Both the position numbers and the translations under genes were made by a program. Positions 7,812 through 15,885 of a DNA stretch of 64,000 nt are shown piece by piece. This DNA is from Acidimicrobiia bacterium. Lineage in GTDB: Bacteria; Actinomycetota; Acidimicrobiia; Spongiisociales; Spongiisociaceae. How positions within the stretch are numbered: position 1 is the stretch's first letter; each line of letters starts with the position of its first letter. The stretch lies in NCBI GenBank assembly GCA_022827785.1, contig JAJEIM010000024.1:1-64000 (forward strand). The letters are read 5' to 3'. The notes beneath the pieces were generated by a model, which was not told the DNA's origin, searched no databases, and was given only the letters and a program-made list of their open reading frames with translations.

Positions 7812-7957
7812 GGCTGACCCAGTGCTTCCCCCTCCGAGATCGAAAGGTTGACCCCGTCCACGGCCCGCAGCCGCCGCCGGCGACCGCAGGCGCCGTCCGC
7901 TCGCACGTGATATTCGGCGGCCACATCCTCAACCCGGACCAAAGCCTCGTCGTGCGT
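7812..7957 (-). pseudogene. Remnant of an oligopeptide-type ABC ATPase N-terminus
   Basis: The minus strand reads THDEALVRVEDVAAEYHVRA, then RRRRLRAVDGVNLSISEGEA and stops resembling an ATPase immediately before the place where the Walker A loop (LVGESGCGKST) would be. The RVEDV...YHV...RAVDGV pattern is the start of OppF/DppF-like ATPases. Only about 48 codons remain, with no start or downstream motifs, so it is a gene scar left at the end of the adjacent ABC-transporter operon. Confidence 0.6.
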
Positions 7958-7988
7958 TCCTAAACCTGCGGCGTGCCTCGTCCAGCCT

Positions 7989-8780
7989 CTACTGGAGGCG
8001 CTGCATCCTGGTGGTTGCCGACCAGAAGATGACCTTGCGCTCGGTGTAGGCGATCAGCGAGTAGAGCAGGTAGGCCAGCAGCGACACCACGAACAGGAAG
8101 GCGAACAGCCGGGCGGTCTCGAGCCGCGCCGCCGCGAATTCGATCTGGAATCCCAGCCCGTCTTGTGCGCCTGCGAACTCGCCGATCACCGCGCCGATCG
8201 CGGCGAAGGCCATGGCGGTGCGGAGCGAGGCGAACACGAACGGGGCGGAGCGGGGGAGCTTGAGCCGCAGGAACGTCTGCCACCTGGAGGCCCGGATCGA
8301 CGCCATCAACTCCAGTTCCTCTTCCTCGGTGGACTGCAAGCCGGTGACGGTGTTGACGAACACCGGGAAGAAGCAGATGACCGCGGCGATGAGGATCTTC
8401 GGCATGGCCCCGAATCCGAACCAGATCACGAACAGCGGGGCGATGGCGATCTTGGGGGTCGAGTTGAGGGCGATGGTGTAAGGGATCACGATCCGGCGCG
8501 CCGTGGCGAACTCGGCCACCAGAGAGCCGATCACGATGGCCGTGCCCGAGCCCAGCAGGAACCCGCACACGATCTCGTAAAGCGTGATCCAGGTGTCCTG
8601 CCAGTAGGCCAGCTTGCTGAACAGGTTGGTTATCACGAACCAGATGGCCTCCATGATCGAGGACGGCGCCGGCACCACGATCTCGTTGACCCCGCCGCTT
8701 CGCGACACGTATTCCCAGGCCCCCATAATCACCACCAGGGAGGCCAGGAAGGTGAGCGCGGATTTGGCCCGCTCGCTCAT
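7989..8780 (-). CDS. ABC transporter permease, SsuC/TauC/NrtB type
   Basis: A 263-aa inner-membrane protein with about six transmembrane helices and the BPD_transp_1 EAA-like loop at residues ~152-182 (ELELMASIRASRWQTFLRLK) that docks with the ATPase. The N-terminal VPAPSSIMEAIW motif is characteristic of permeases for alkanesulfonates, taurine, nitrate, pyrimidine precursors and similar small anions or heterocycles. ATG 8780 overlaps the ATPase stop by four bases (ATGA), so the two are translationally coupled. No periplasmic binding protein is next to it; the solute cannot be named, but the operon context (amidases, cyclase, cupin) suggests a small nitrogenous compound. Confidence 0.88.
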   Translation of the reverse strand: MSERAKSALTFLASLVVIMGAWEYVSRSGGVNEIVVPAPSSIMEAIWFVITNLFSKLAYWQDTWITLYEIVCGFLLGSGTAIVIGSLVAEFATARRIVIPYTIALNSTPKIAIAPLFVIWFGFGAMPKILIAAVICFFPVFVNTVTGLQSTEEEELELMASIRASRWQTFLRLKLPRSAPFVFASLRTAMAFAAIGAVIGEFAGAQDGLGFQIEFAAARLETARLFAFLFVVSLLAYLLYSLIAYTERKVIFWSATTRMQRLQ

Positions 8781-9640
8781 AGCGGACGCCCCAGGCTGTC
8801 CTTGGCCAGCTCGAGCAGGGAGCGGGCCTCCCGGATGTAGACGTTCAGTTCGTCCGAGGCGAGCAGGTCTTCCGAGCGGTCCTTCCCCAGCGGAACCTCC
8901 ACCTCGCCGGCGATCTTGCCCGGACGGGTTGTCATCACCACCACGCGGTCGCCGATGAACGCCGCCTCGAGCGGGTTGTGGGTTACCAGCAGCGCGCTCC
9001 GGTTCTGGCGGATGATGATGCGCCGCAACTCCAGGTCCATGTACTCGCGGGTCATCTCGTCCAGCGCCCCGAACGGCTCGTCGAGCAACAGCACCTTCGG
9101 CTCGCCCATCAGCATCCGGCAGATGGCGACCCGCTGCTGCATCCCTCCCGAGAGCTCCCACGGGTAGCTTTCCTCGAATCCCTGGAGTCCCGCCAGGGCG
9201 ATCAGGTCGTTGGCGCGGTCGAGGAACTCCGACCGCTTCGCGCCCTGGGTCCGGGCCGGCAGCAGCACGTTGTCGACCACCTTGAGCCAGGGGAACAGGA
9301 CCGGCTTCTGGAACATCATCCCGGTCAGCTCGCCGGGCTCGGTCACCGGCGCGCCGTCGACGAATATCCGGCCGCTGGTGGCGGGGTAGAGGCCTCCGAT
9401 CATCTTCAGCAGGGTGCTCTTCCCGCAGCCGCTCGGCCCGAGCAGGGCCACCACCTCGCCCTGGGCCACCTCCATGCTGATGTTGTCGAGTGCCAGCAAC
9501 TGCTGGGGGGTGTCCTCGTTATAGATCTTGGTGACACCTTCGACCTGCACGGCCGGATGCCTGCCTCGGAGCGGCCGGGACGGGCCGGCATCGCCCGCGG
9601 CGTCCCGGGTTTGCTTCCTCCTGCCGAAGAGCCGAGCCAT
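8777..9640 (-). CDS. ABC transporter ATP-binding protein, SsuB/TauB/NrtD type
   Basis: A 287-aa cytoplasmic ATPase that powers the adjacent permease. Walker A GPSGCGKST lies at residues 68-76, the Q-loop at ~111 (MMFQKPVLFPW), the signature LSGGMQQR at 163-170, Walker B LLLDEPF at 184-190 and the switch His at 221 (LLVTHNPLEA). The FQKPVLFPWLKVVDNVLLP motif is typical of the nitrate/sulfonate/taurine subfamily. It has an unusual ~30-residue basic N-terminal extension (MARLFGRRKQTRD...). It lies 78 bases downstream of the cyclase gene in a five-gene minus-strand operon. Confidence 0.9.
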   Translation of the reverse strand: MARLFGRRKQTRDAAGDAGPSRPLRGRHPAVQVEGVTKIYNEDTPQQLLALDNISMEVAQGEVVALLGPSGCGKSTLLKMIGGLYPATSGRIFVDGAPVTEPGELTGMMFQKPVLFPWLKVVDNVLLPARTQGAKRSEFLDRANDLIALAGLQGFEESYPWELSGGMQQRVAICRMLMGEPKVLLLDEPFGALDEMTREYMDLELRRIIIRQNRSALLVTHNPLEAAFIGDRVVVMTTRPGKIAGEVEVPLGKDRSEDLLASDELNVYIREARSLLELAKDSLGRPL

Positions 9641-9718
9641 CTGAACTAGCCGCTCCGGCAGGGAGCCCGAGTCCGGCGGATCGATCCCGCCGCCCGGTTC
9701 AGTCTTGAAGGTCCATGG

Positions 9719-10546
9719 TCAGACAGCTTGGAACATCTCCTCCACGGTCAGGTCGCCGACATCGAAGAAGGCGATGATGCGGCACGGGCAGGATTCGCCG
9801 CCCTCGAACTTCCAGGGGAAGGCGCCGATGATGCATCGCTGGTTGAGCACCTTGTCGATGTCGCCGCCCACGTTCTCGGCGTGGATGCAACCCTTCGGGA
9901 AGGCGAGGTAGTGGAGGGGGAACAGGTCCTCGGTGATCTCCCGCCCGCTCCGGTGGTGGGTGTAGGTGTACTCGCCGAAATAGTCCCTCACCGGCATGCC
10001 GACCTTCTGCTCGAACCTGCGGGTGAGATCTGGTCGCATGTGGCGGATGGTGGTGTTCATGGGGTGGTCTCCCGAGCCGGCGTCGATTCCCCACCAGGCG
10101 AGTTCCATGTCCAGCATCCATTCGGCCAGTTCCCTGGTCCCGCCCGGATGCATGCAGAAGTAGCGGGTCAGGTCCTGTTCGGGCTTCCCCTCGTAGTAGC
10201 GGTGGTAGCCGGTGTGGATGATCAGGATGTCGCCCTTCTTGACCTCAACTTTGGAAGTGATCATCTCGGGGGTGATGATGCTCCAGTCGCTCACTTCGTC
10301 GGACACGTCGACGATCACCCCTTCGTGGATCAGCTTGGTGAGCGGGAGGGAGGCCATGTCGCCGCCCCCGTCGGCCATGTGCATCGGACCGTCGAGGTGG
10401 GTTCCCACATGCAGCGAAGACTCGATCCTCTGTGACACCACCCGGTTGGTCTGCAGGGTCTGGGTGTAATAGATCTTGGATCCGGGATATCCGACCCAGC
10501 CCGGCGTGTGGATGTTGATCGGGTGGGAGAGATCGACGAGCTTCAT
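9719..10546 (-). CDS. Cyclase-family metal-dependent hydrolase (kynurenine formamidase-like)
   Basis: A 275-aa protein of the cyclase family (PF04199), which includes kynurenine formamidase, isatin hydrolase and related amide-bond hydrolases. The metal-binding signature SLHVGTHLDGPMHM lies at residues 44-57, and a second His/Glu region occurs near HAENVGGD (~237). The N-terminus KLVDLSHPINIHTPGW is also typical. ATG 10546 follows GAGGTAAACCGAA. It sits between a nitrilase-superfamily amidase and an ABC transporter, so it probably hydrolyses an imported cyclic or formylated amide. Length is normal and all expected metal ligands are visible; substrate unknown. Confidence 0.85.
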   Translation of the reverse strand: MKLVDLSHPINIHTPGWVGYPGSKIYYTQTLQTNRVVSQRIESSLHVGTHLDGPMHMADGGGDMASLPLTKLIHEGVIVDVSDEVSDWSIITPEMITSKVEVKKGDILIIHTGYHRYYEGKPEQDLTRYFCMHPGGTRELAEWMLDMELAWWGIDAGSGDHPMNTTIRHMRPDLTRRFEQKVGMPVRDYFGEYTYTHHRSGREITEDLFPLHYLAFPKGCIHAENVGGDIDKVLNQRCIIGAFPWKFEGGESCPCRIIAFFDVGDLTVEEMFQAV

Positions 10547-10617
10547 TTCGGTTTACCTCCGATGTCGGTATTTGGATGGATGGTAGAGAGCGGGTACACG
10601 GCCCGGTCCGCCTCCGG

Positions 10618-11472
10618 CTAGTACCGCAGACCGTCTTCCCAGATCCCGTAGAGATCGGTCCGGCGGTCCGCCCTCGGAGCGATCAACTCGCCCCGAACCT
10701 GGGCGCGCTTGGCTGCGCCCAGATCGACCTCGGTGACGCTGATGGCGTCCTCCGAGCCGGGCAACGGCCCGGAGGCCAGCTTGCCGTAGGGGTCTACCAG
10801 GATCGACGAGCCGAGGAAGTCGAACTCCCCGTGACGCCCGGCCTGGGAGGCGCAGGCGATGTAGACCTGGGATAGGTTGGCCTGGAGGACCGCCCCCTTG
10901 CCCTGGGGACACATTCCTTCCGCGTCCCAGCGTTCCTTGTCGTAGCCGGGCAGCCAGGCGGTCGGGACGCAGATCAGGTCTGCGCCCTTCAGGGCCATCA
11001 GCCGCACCACCTCCAAGAACCGGAGGTCGTAGCAGACGCACAGCCCGATCGTTCCGAACCGGGTGTGGGCCACCGGGAATCCGAGGTTGCCGTCGTGGAA
11101 GGCGATCTTCTCGTTGGCGAAGAGGTGGGTCTTGCGGTAGTGGAGGATGGTCCCGTCCGGGCCTACCGCGACCGCCGTGTTGTACAGCGACTCGCCGTCC
11201 CGCTCGCAGAACCCGCCGACCACGTACCCGTTGGCCTCGGCCGCCAGGGAGGTCCATTGCTTGACGGTCGGCCCGTCCACCGGTTCGGCGGTCTCGGCCA
11301 GCGCCCGCCAGTCGAAGGCGTATCCGTGGATGATCATCTCGGGCAGCACCACGATGTCCGCCCCCATGTTGAAGGCTTTCTCCGTCCATCGGGTCGTGAG
11401 GTCGCGGTTCTCCTCGACCGCCAGGGGCTCGCCCCCGATCTGGACCAGACCTATCGAAACCTTGTTGACCAT
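10618..11472 (-). CDS. Carbon-nitrogen hydrolase (nitrilase superfamily)
   Basis: A 284-aa enzyme with the Glu-Lys-Cys triad: Glu45 in VVLPEMI, Lys114 in HYRKTHLF and Cys147 in LCVCYDLRFLE. This places it with aliphatic amidases, N-carbamoyl-amino-acid amidohydrolases and beta-ureidopropionases; the order of motifs and length agree with that group. It starts at ATG 11472, four bases after the bicupin stop, and shares an operon with a cyclase-family hydrolase. A role in opening or decarbamoylating a ureido compound is plausible but inferred. Confidence 0.9.
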   Translation of the reverse strand: MVNKVSIGLVQIGGEPLAVEENRDLTTRWTEKAFNMGADIVVLPEMIIHGYAFDWRALAETAEPVDGPTVKQWTSLAAEANGYVVGGFCERDGESLYNTAVAVGPDGTILHYRKTHLFANEKIAFHDGNLGFPVAHTRFGTIGLCVCYDLRFLEVVRLMALKGADLICVPTAWLPGYDKERWDAEGMCPQGKGAVLQANLSQVYIACASQAGRHGEFDFLGSSILVDPYGKLASGPLPGSEDAISVTEVDLGAAKRAQVRGELIAPRADRRTDLYGIWEDGLRY

Positions 11473-11476
11473 CGTG

Positions 11477-12316
11477 TTACTCCTGTTCCTGGCCGAGCGG
11501 CCCGTCCGGCATGAGCCCGGCTATGCGAAGCATGTTCCAATCGGCCGGGCACGGACCGCCCACGCTCTCGATGTGATCGTCGCGGTCTCCCGACACCGCG
11601 TGCCAGATCCCGACCGGCACGTGAACCACGTCCCCGGCCTCGAACTCCAGGCGGAGACCGTTGGTCAGGTCCTCGATGCTGCCCTTGCCGTCCAGGATGT
11701 AGATGGTGTCCTCGGACTCGACATGGACATGGTCCTTGTTGCGCTCTCCGGCCTGCATGTCGACGTAATTCATGTTGGCGCTGTAGGCCCCGACCCCTGC
11801 CCAGACGATCAGGCGGGCATCCCTGGCGATCATCGGGACGATTGCGGTCGGCTGGTCACGGTAGAAGATCCTGACGCCCCGGGCCGCCAGCCTGACCCCG
11901 CTGTCGGGCTGCGGTGGGCCGGGTGGCCGCTCGTATTCGAGGTGGGTGTAGAGCCGCTCGTCGGCTGGGCAGGGACCACCGATCAGCTCGGCGCCGTCCG
12001 GGCCCGCCTCGAACACGTACCTAGTGTCGGGTCCGATGTGTGCCATAGCCCCGGTCGGGAGGTCCAGCTGCCGGTCGAAGGAGTTGTCCGACGCCGCCAC
12101 GCCACCGGACATGGCGTAGTAGACGGCCTCCATCGGATGTTCCATCTGGACGGTTCGCCCGCCGGGTTCCAGGGAGATGTGGTGTATGGAACGCAGATGG
12201 GCGTCCAGGCCCGGCCAGACCACTACCCAGGCGCGGCCCCCATGCTCGACGATGGGAAGCTCAGGAGCTCCTTCATCGTCCCGGAGGATGCGGACGCGAT
12301 CGGGCTCAGCAACCAT
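11477..12316 (-). CDS. Bicupin protein, possibly ureidoglycine aminohydrolase-like
   Basis: A 279-aa protein with two cupin domains arising by duplication: both halves end with the same GGPCPAD motif (IGGPCPADERL and VGGPCPADWNM). The C-terminal cupin is the better metal-binding one (DHVHVESEDTIYILDG, then GDVVHVPVGIWHAV), with His, His, Glu and His ligands; the N-terminal copy has lost most of them. Bicupins of this size include (S)-ureidoglycine aminohydrolase of purine catabolism, but also unrelated isomerases and dioxygenases. First gene of the minus operon, 119 bases from a divergent CMD gene, so the promoter is in 12317-12435. Confidence 0.75.
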   Translation of the reverse strand: MVAEPDRVRILRDDEGAPELPIVEHGGRAWVVVWPGLDAHLRSIHHISLEPGGRTVQMEHPMEAVYYAMSGGVAASDNSFDRQLDLPTGAMAHIGPDTRYVFEAGPDGAELIGGPCPADERLYTHLEYERPPGPPQPDSGVRLAARGVRIFYRDQPTAIVPMIARDARLIVWAGVGAYSANMNYVDMQAGERNKDHVHVESEDTIYILDGKGSIEDLTNGLRLEFEAGDVVHVPVGIWHAVSGDRDDHIESVGGPCPADWNMLRIAGLMPDGPLGQEQE

Positions 12317-12435
12317 CTCGGCGGTTCGGTCCGTCCATCGGCGGCGAGTCTACCCGCCGGTCACCCGCGGTGAGGCCCCCGGCCCGAGGCGCTACGGTCG
12401 GTCCGTCAAAGCGTGACCTAGGGCGCGGAGGGAAG

Positions 12436-12966
12436 ATGGCGCGGATAGAGCTGATCGACCGCAAGGAGGGGCTTGCCCCGGAGCAGGCTCGGCTGTTCGA
12501 CTGGATCACAGAAAGCAGGGGGGAGCTGGTGAGGCCCTTCCAGGTGCTGCTGCATGCGCCCGCACAAGCGGAGCACATCGCCCGGCTCGGGCATGTGGTC
12601 CGCTTCGAATCAGGCCTGGACGGGGCCGATCGGGAGTTGGCCATCCTGGCGACCGGACAGTCCCACGGCTGCCGGTACGTCTGGGACACCCATCTCGACC
12701 TGGCCCGCCGGGAAGGGGTGGGCCCGGAGGCGATCGCATACCTCGACGGGGATGGCGGAGACCTAGCGGCAAGAGAGGCCGCCATCCTGGACATGGTTGC
12801 CGAGTTGTGTGGATCTTCGTCCCTGTCCGCATCGACGTTCGCCCGAGTCGAGTCCGAGTTGGGCGCCGAGGCGGTGGTCGAGCTCAGCGTCCTGGTCGGC
12901 TACTACACCCTGCTGGGCTATGCCATGGCGGCCTTCGACGTGTGCAGCCTGGCCTGGGAGGATTGA
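12436..12966 (+). CDS. Carboxymuconolactone decarboxylase / AhpD-like family protein
   Basis: A 176-aa all-alpha protein. The segment DRELAILATGQSHGCRYVWD with THLDLARREGV (residues 65-95) is the CMD-domain core, with Cys79 and His86 conserved but without the second Cys of peroxidase-type AhpD. Such proteins act as decarboxylases, lactone hydrolases or redox proteins in aromatic catabolism. ATG 12436 has a GGAGGGAAG site directly upstream; an in-frame start at 12370 has none. Divergent from the bicupin operon and followed by a hairpin. Confidence 0.8.
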   Translation: MARIELIDRKEGLAPEQARLFDWITESRGELVRPFQVLLHAPAQAEHIARLGHVVRFESGLDGADRELAILATGQSHGCRYVWDTHLDLARREGVGPEAIAYLDGDGGDLAAREAAILDMVAELCGSSSLSASTFARVESELGAEAVVELSVLVGYYTLLGYAMAAFDVCSLAWED

Positions 12967-13045
12967 TCGGGTCTCCCAAGAGACCACACGCCACGGACGG
13001 AGGTTCAGTTCACCCGGCCAAGACCGCGAGACGGCCCTGCCTTGT

Positions 13046-13082
13046 CCTTGAAAATCCGCCACGACGAGGAGGATTCTCAAGG
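13046..13082 (+). terminator. Imperfect hairpin after CMD gene
   Basis: CCTTGAAAATCCGCC (13046-13060) and GGAGGATTCTCAAGG (13068-13082) form a 15-bp stem with three mismatches and a seven-base loop. It lies 80 bases after the CMD stop and 200 bases before the next gene. There is no clear U-tract. Confidence 0.4.
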
Positions 13083-13287
13083 AAGTTCCCTCCTCCCGGC
13101 CGCGGCCGGTGTCGGCATATCGGATCGCTCCATCCGACCGAAATGGTCCGAGCCACCGACTGGCCGCCGTGGAGGGCGGACGCGACCGTGTATCTCACGA
13201 TCTTGCGACCACCCAACGGGTTTCGGCGGTCGGGGGCCGACTAGTAGAGTCCGACGGTCTGCCCAGAGGACGAAGGAGGCCCACCAA

Positions 13288-14454
13288 ATGACTCATGTTC
13301 CCGTAACTCATATCACCTCGGATGGCGAGCGAGCGCGCCGCTACGCAGCGCTCCGGGAGGCCATGGCCGGTGCCGGCATGGATGCCTTCGTCATCTGTAG
13401 CCGGGGCGACGAGTTCGTGCGGGGACGGGTCCAGTATGTGAGCGACATCTTCCAGTGGGCCGGTCGTGGCTTCGTGGTCCTCCCGATGAAGGGCGAGGCC
13501 AGCTTCGTGGTGGATCCGTTGTGGGGCACCGGCTACGCCATGCAGGGAATGTGGCTGAACGACTACCGCCAGCCCGACGACGCCGGCACCGAGATCGGGG
13601 CGATCCTCTCCGACCATGGTCTCGCCACCGGCACGATCGGGATCGTCGGTCTGGCCGACATCACCTCGGTGGCTGATTACAACAGCATGAAGAGTGCCCT
13701 CCCCGGTGCCAACTGGGTGGACGCCACCGATCTCTTCGATGACGTGAGGGCCATCAAGAGCCAGGAGGAGATCGACTCCACCATCGAGACCGGCAACATC
13801 ATGCGCCGGGTCTTCAACGCCCTCGAAGCGGAGATCCGCCCGGGCGTTCAGGAGGTGGACGTGCTGTCCGAAGCCCACCGGCTGGCCCGCCAGCTGGGCT
13901 GCATGGAAGGGATCGCCCTCATGGGACGTGCCCCCTTCCGCTGCTTCGGTCCGGGTACCCGCGGAGTGATCGAGAAGGACGATGTAATGGTCATCGACCT
14001 GGAGTGGGGCGGGCCGCTCGGCTACTGGGTCGAGGTTCGCCGGGTGTACAGCTTCAAGCCTCCCAACGATGAGCAGAAGGCCTTCTGGGAGATGCGGGTC
14101 GAGAGCTTCGAGGCTTGCGTCCAGGCGATGAAGGCCGGCGAGAACTCCGACACCGTCCTCGACGCCCGCGATCGGGTCTACGACAAGTACGGGTACGACG
14201 CCAGGGATGCCAACTCCTACACCGCCCACGGTATCGGCATCGACTCGCTGGAGCCCCCATGGGTACCCGGCAAGCCCCGCATCATGGAGGAGAACATGAT
14301 GATCAACCTCCACCCGGCCGTCGGCGGTTTCTCGGATGCTGAGACGGGCGCCCGGCTGGGCGGCATCAGCATCGCCGACAACGTGCTGGTCGGCGCCGAC
14401 GGCGGCACCCGGATGGTCGACCAGACCGATGAATGGATCGTCCTCGACGCCTAG
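13288..14454 (+). CDS. M24-family (pita-bread fold) hydrolase with altered metal site
   Basis: A 388-aa protein with the creatinase/prolidase N-terminal domain (residues ~15-150) and an M24 C-terminal domain. The start at ATG 13288 follows GAAGGAGG. Motifs align with M24 enzymes but key metal ligands differ: the first Asp is kept (VMVIDLEWGG), the second lies in a WVEVRRVY segment where Asp is replaced, the His is kept (SYTAHGIGID), but the Glu of the usual IEPG is replaced (MMINLHPAV) and the last Glu is Ala (ISIADNVLV). It may therefore be metal-free, like creatinase, or bind metal differently. Related candidates are creatinases and DddP-like lyases. It stands alone before a MITE-like element. 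Confidence 0.8.
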   Translation: MTHVPVTHITSDGERARRYAALREAMAGAGMDAFVICSRGDEFVRGRVQYVSDIFQWAGRGFVVLPMKGEASFVVDPLWGTGYAMQGMWLNDYRQPDDAGTEIGAILSDHGLATGTIGIVGLADITSVADYNSMKSALPGANWVDATDLFDDVRAIKSQEEIDSTIETGNIMRRVFNALEAEIRPGVQEVDVLSEAHRLARQLGCMEGIALMGRAPFRCFGPGTRGVIEKDDVMVIDLEWGGPLGYWVEVRRVYSFKPPNDEQKAFWEMRVESFEACVQAMKAGENSDTVLDARDRVYDKYGYDARDANSYTAHGIGIDSLEPPWVPGKPRIMEENMMINLHPAVGGFSDAETGARLGGISIADNVLVGADGGTRMVDQTDEWIVLDA

Positions 14455-14613
14455 ACAGACCGCTAGGTGCGACCTGTAGTAGATCGAATGACGGAGCAGG
14501 TCGGGCGCATCGTCCGGCCTGTTTCCTGCCCGGCGGGCGGCTCGGGTCGCCGTCTCTCCTCAGTGCCGGGTGCGCTATGGCGTATCCCCGGAGCGGCGGG
14601 AGGAGTCCAACTG

Positions 14614-14777
14614 GTGGTCTGTCTGTGGAATGGCGGTGTGGTATGGCGTCGGCAGCGGTGTTCCTCGCAAGGCCCGCTGACGAAGGCGTACCCGCCGGGT
14701 ACGTTGAGGAAGCGGAACGCAGCGACGGGGCGCCGATGGCAGCCAGACCACGCCAGGTTGTTTCACAGACAGACCAC
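14614..14777 (+). mobile_element. MITE-like element, copy 1 (164 bp)
   Basis: The element is bounded by perfect 14-bp terminal inverted repeats, GTGGTCTGTCTGTG at 14614-14627 and CACAGACAGACCAC at 14764-14777. The interior contains GCTGACGAAGGCGTACCCGC and GGGTACGTTGAGGA. A second copy of the same length lies in the opposite orientation at 35849-36012, with long shared blocks. No coding capacity; probably mobilised in trans by a DDE transposase not present here. Target-site duplications were not clear. Confidence 0.8.
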
Positions 14778-14892
14778 TAACATCGTCAGGCCGACCCGAG
14801 TTCACTGTCAGTGACACCCGAGCCCGGAGGCAGACCGACAGCAATTGTGTGAGCCTGCGCGCGAGCGCGGGGGAAGGGAGCAGCAGGTCGAG

Positions 14893-15825
14893 ATGAGAGT
14901 ATTGATCACCGGCGCGGCCGGGTTCTTCGGGCGGGCACTGGTCCGGGCCTTCGCACTGGGCGGCGAGCACGTAGTAGCGGCGGACATCCTCCCGCCCGGC
15001 GAGTTCGCACCCCGGTCGGACACCCCTGCCGACCGGTTCGAGTACGTGGTTCTGGACGTGGCCGATCCGGCCGCCTGGTCCACCGAGGTTACGGGGGAAG
15101 TCGACGCCATCGTCCACGCCGCCGCCCTCACCCCGAGCATCCAGGAGACCAAGGAAGACCCCTCCAGCCTCGTGAACGTCAACCTCATCGGCACCCTAAA
15201 TGCCATGGAGTTCGCTCGTTGCCAGAACGTGGGCAAGTTCCTCTTCATCTCCTCGGCCGGCGTCTACAACCAGTTCGAGGAGGTCACGCTCACCGAGGCG
15301 GACGCGGACGGGGGATTCTCTCTCTACGGCTCGGCCAAGCTGGCCGCCGAGATCATGCTGTTCCGCTACTCCGATATGTTCGGTTTCGATGCCGGCGCCA
15401 TCCGGCCGACTTCCATGTACGGCCCCGCGGAGGAGTTCCGCAACACCCGCCCGTTCGTCACCCAGGCTAAGCAGCTGGCTGACGCCGCCCTGGACGGGGT
15501 GCCGGTTCGTGTTGTCGGCGCCGAAGACCGCTGCGACTGGGTGTTCGTGGACGACGTCGCCGAGGGCGCCCATCGGTTTTTCTCCGGCGACATGGACCGC
15601 CGTGCCTTCGCCTTCTCCTCGGGCGACCCGATCCCGTTCCAGGACGTGCTGGATGCGGCGGTGGCCGCGTTCGGCGTGGTGGTGGACGGCGATGCCGACA
15701 TGCTGGTCGACGCCACCCCCGACCGGGCCACCACCATCTCGTGCGACAAGGCGCGCTCCGAGCTGGGATGGAACCCGATGGGGATCGAGGAGGGCATGCG
15801 CCGTTACGCCGAGTTGGGTGGCTGA
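14893..15825 (+). CDS. NAD-dependent epimerase/dehydratase (extended SDR)
   Basis: A 310-aa extended short-chain dehydrogenase. The Rossmann motif is at residues 6-12 (ITGAAGFFGRALV), the catalytic Ser at FISSAGVY and the Tyr-Lys pair at SLYGSAKLAAE, followed by RPTSMYGP as in sugar-nucleotide epimerases. ATG 14893 was chosen because the NAD fold starts there and a GGAAGGGAGC-like site precedes it. Although the fold suggests a nucleotide sugar, the neighbours (aminotransferase, 2-hydroxyacid dehydrogenase, amidohydrolases) point to a small-molecule carbonyl or hydroxy substrate. First gene of a plus-strand operon reaching to 23258. Confidence 0.87.
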   Translation: MRVLITGAAGFFGRALVRAFALGGEHVVAADILPPGEFAPRSDTPADRFEYVVLDVADPAAWSTEVTGEVDAIVHAAALTPSIQETKEDPSSLVNVNLIGTLNAMEFARCQNVGKFLFISSAGVYNQFEEVTLTEADADGGFSLYGSAKLAAEIMLFRYSDMFGFDAGAIRPTSMYGPAEEFRNTRPFVTQAKQLADAALDGVPVRVVGAEDRCDWVFVDDVAEGAHRFFSGDMDRRAFAFSSGDPIPFQDVLDAAVAAFGVVVDGDADMLVDATPDRATTISCDKARSELGWNPMGIEEGMRRYAELGG

Positions 15826-15885
15826 AGGGCCGCCCGCCGATGTCCAGAATCCGAACGAACCGATAGTCTCAAACATGGAGTCCCT

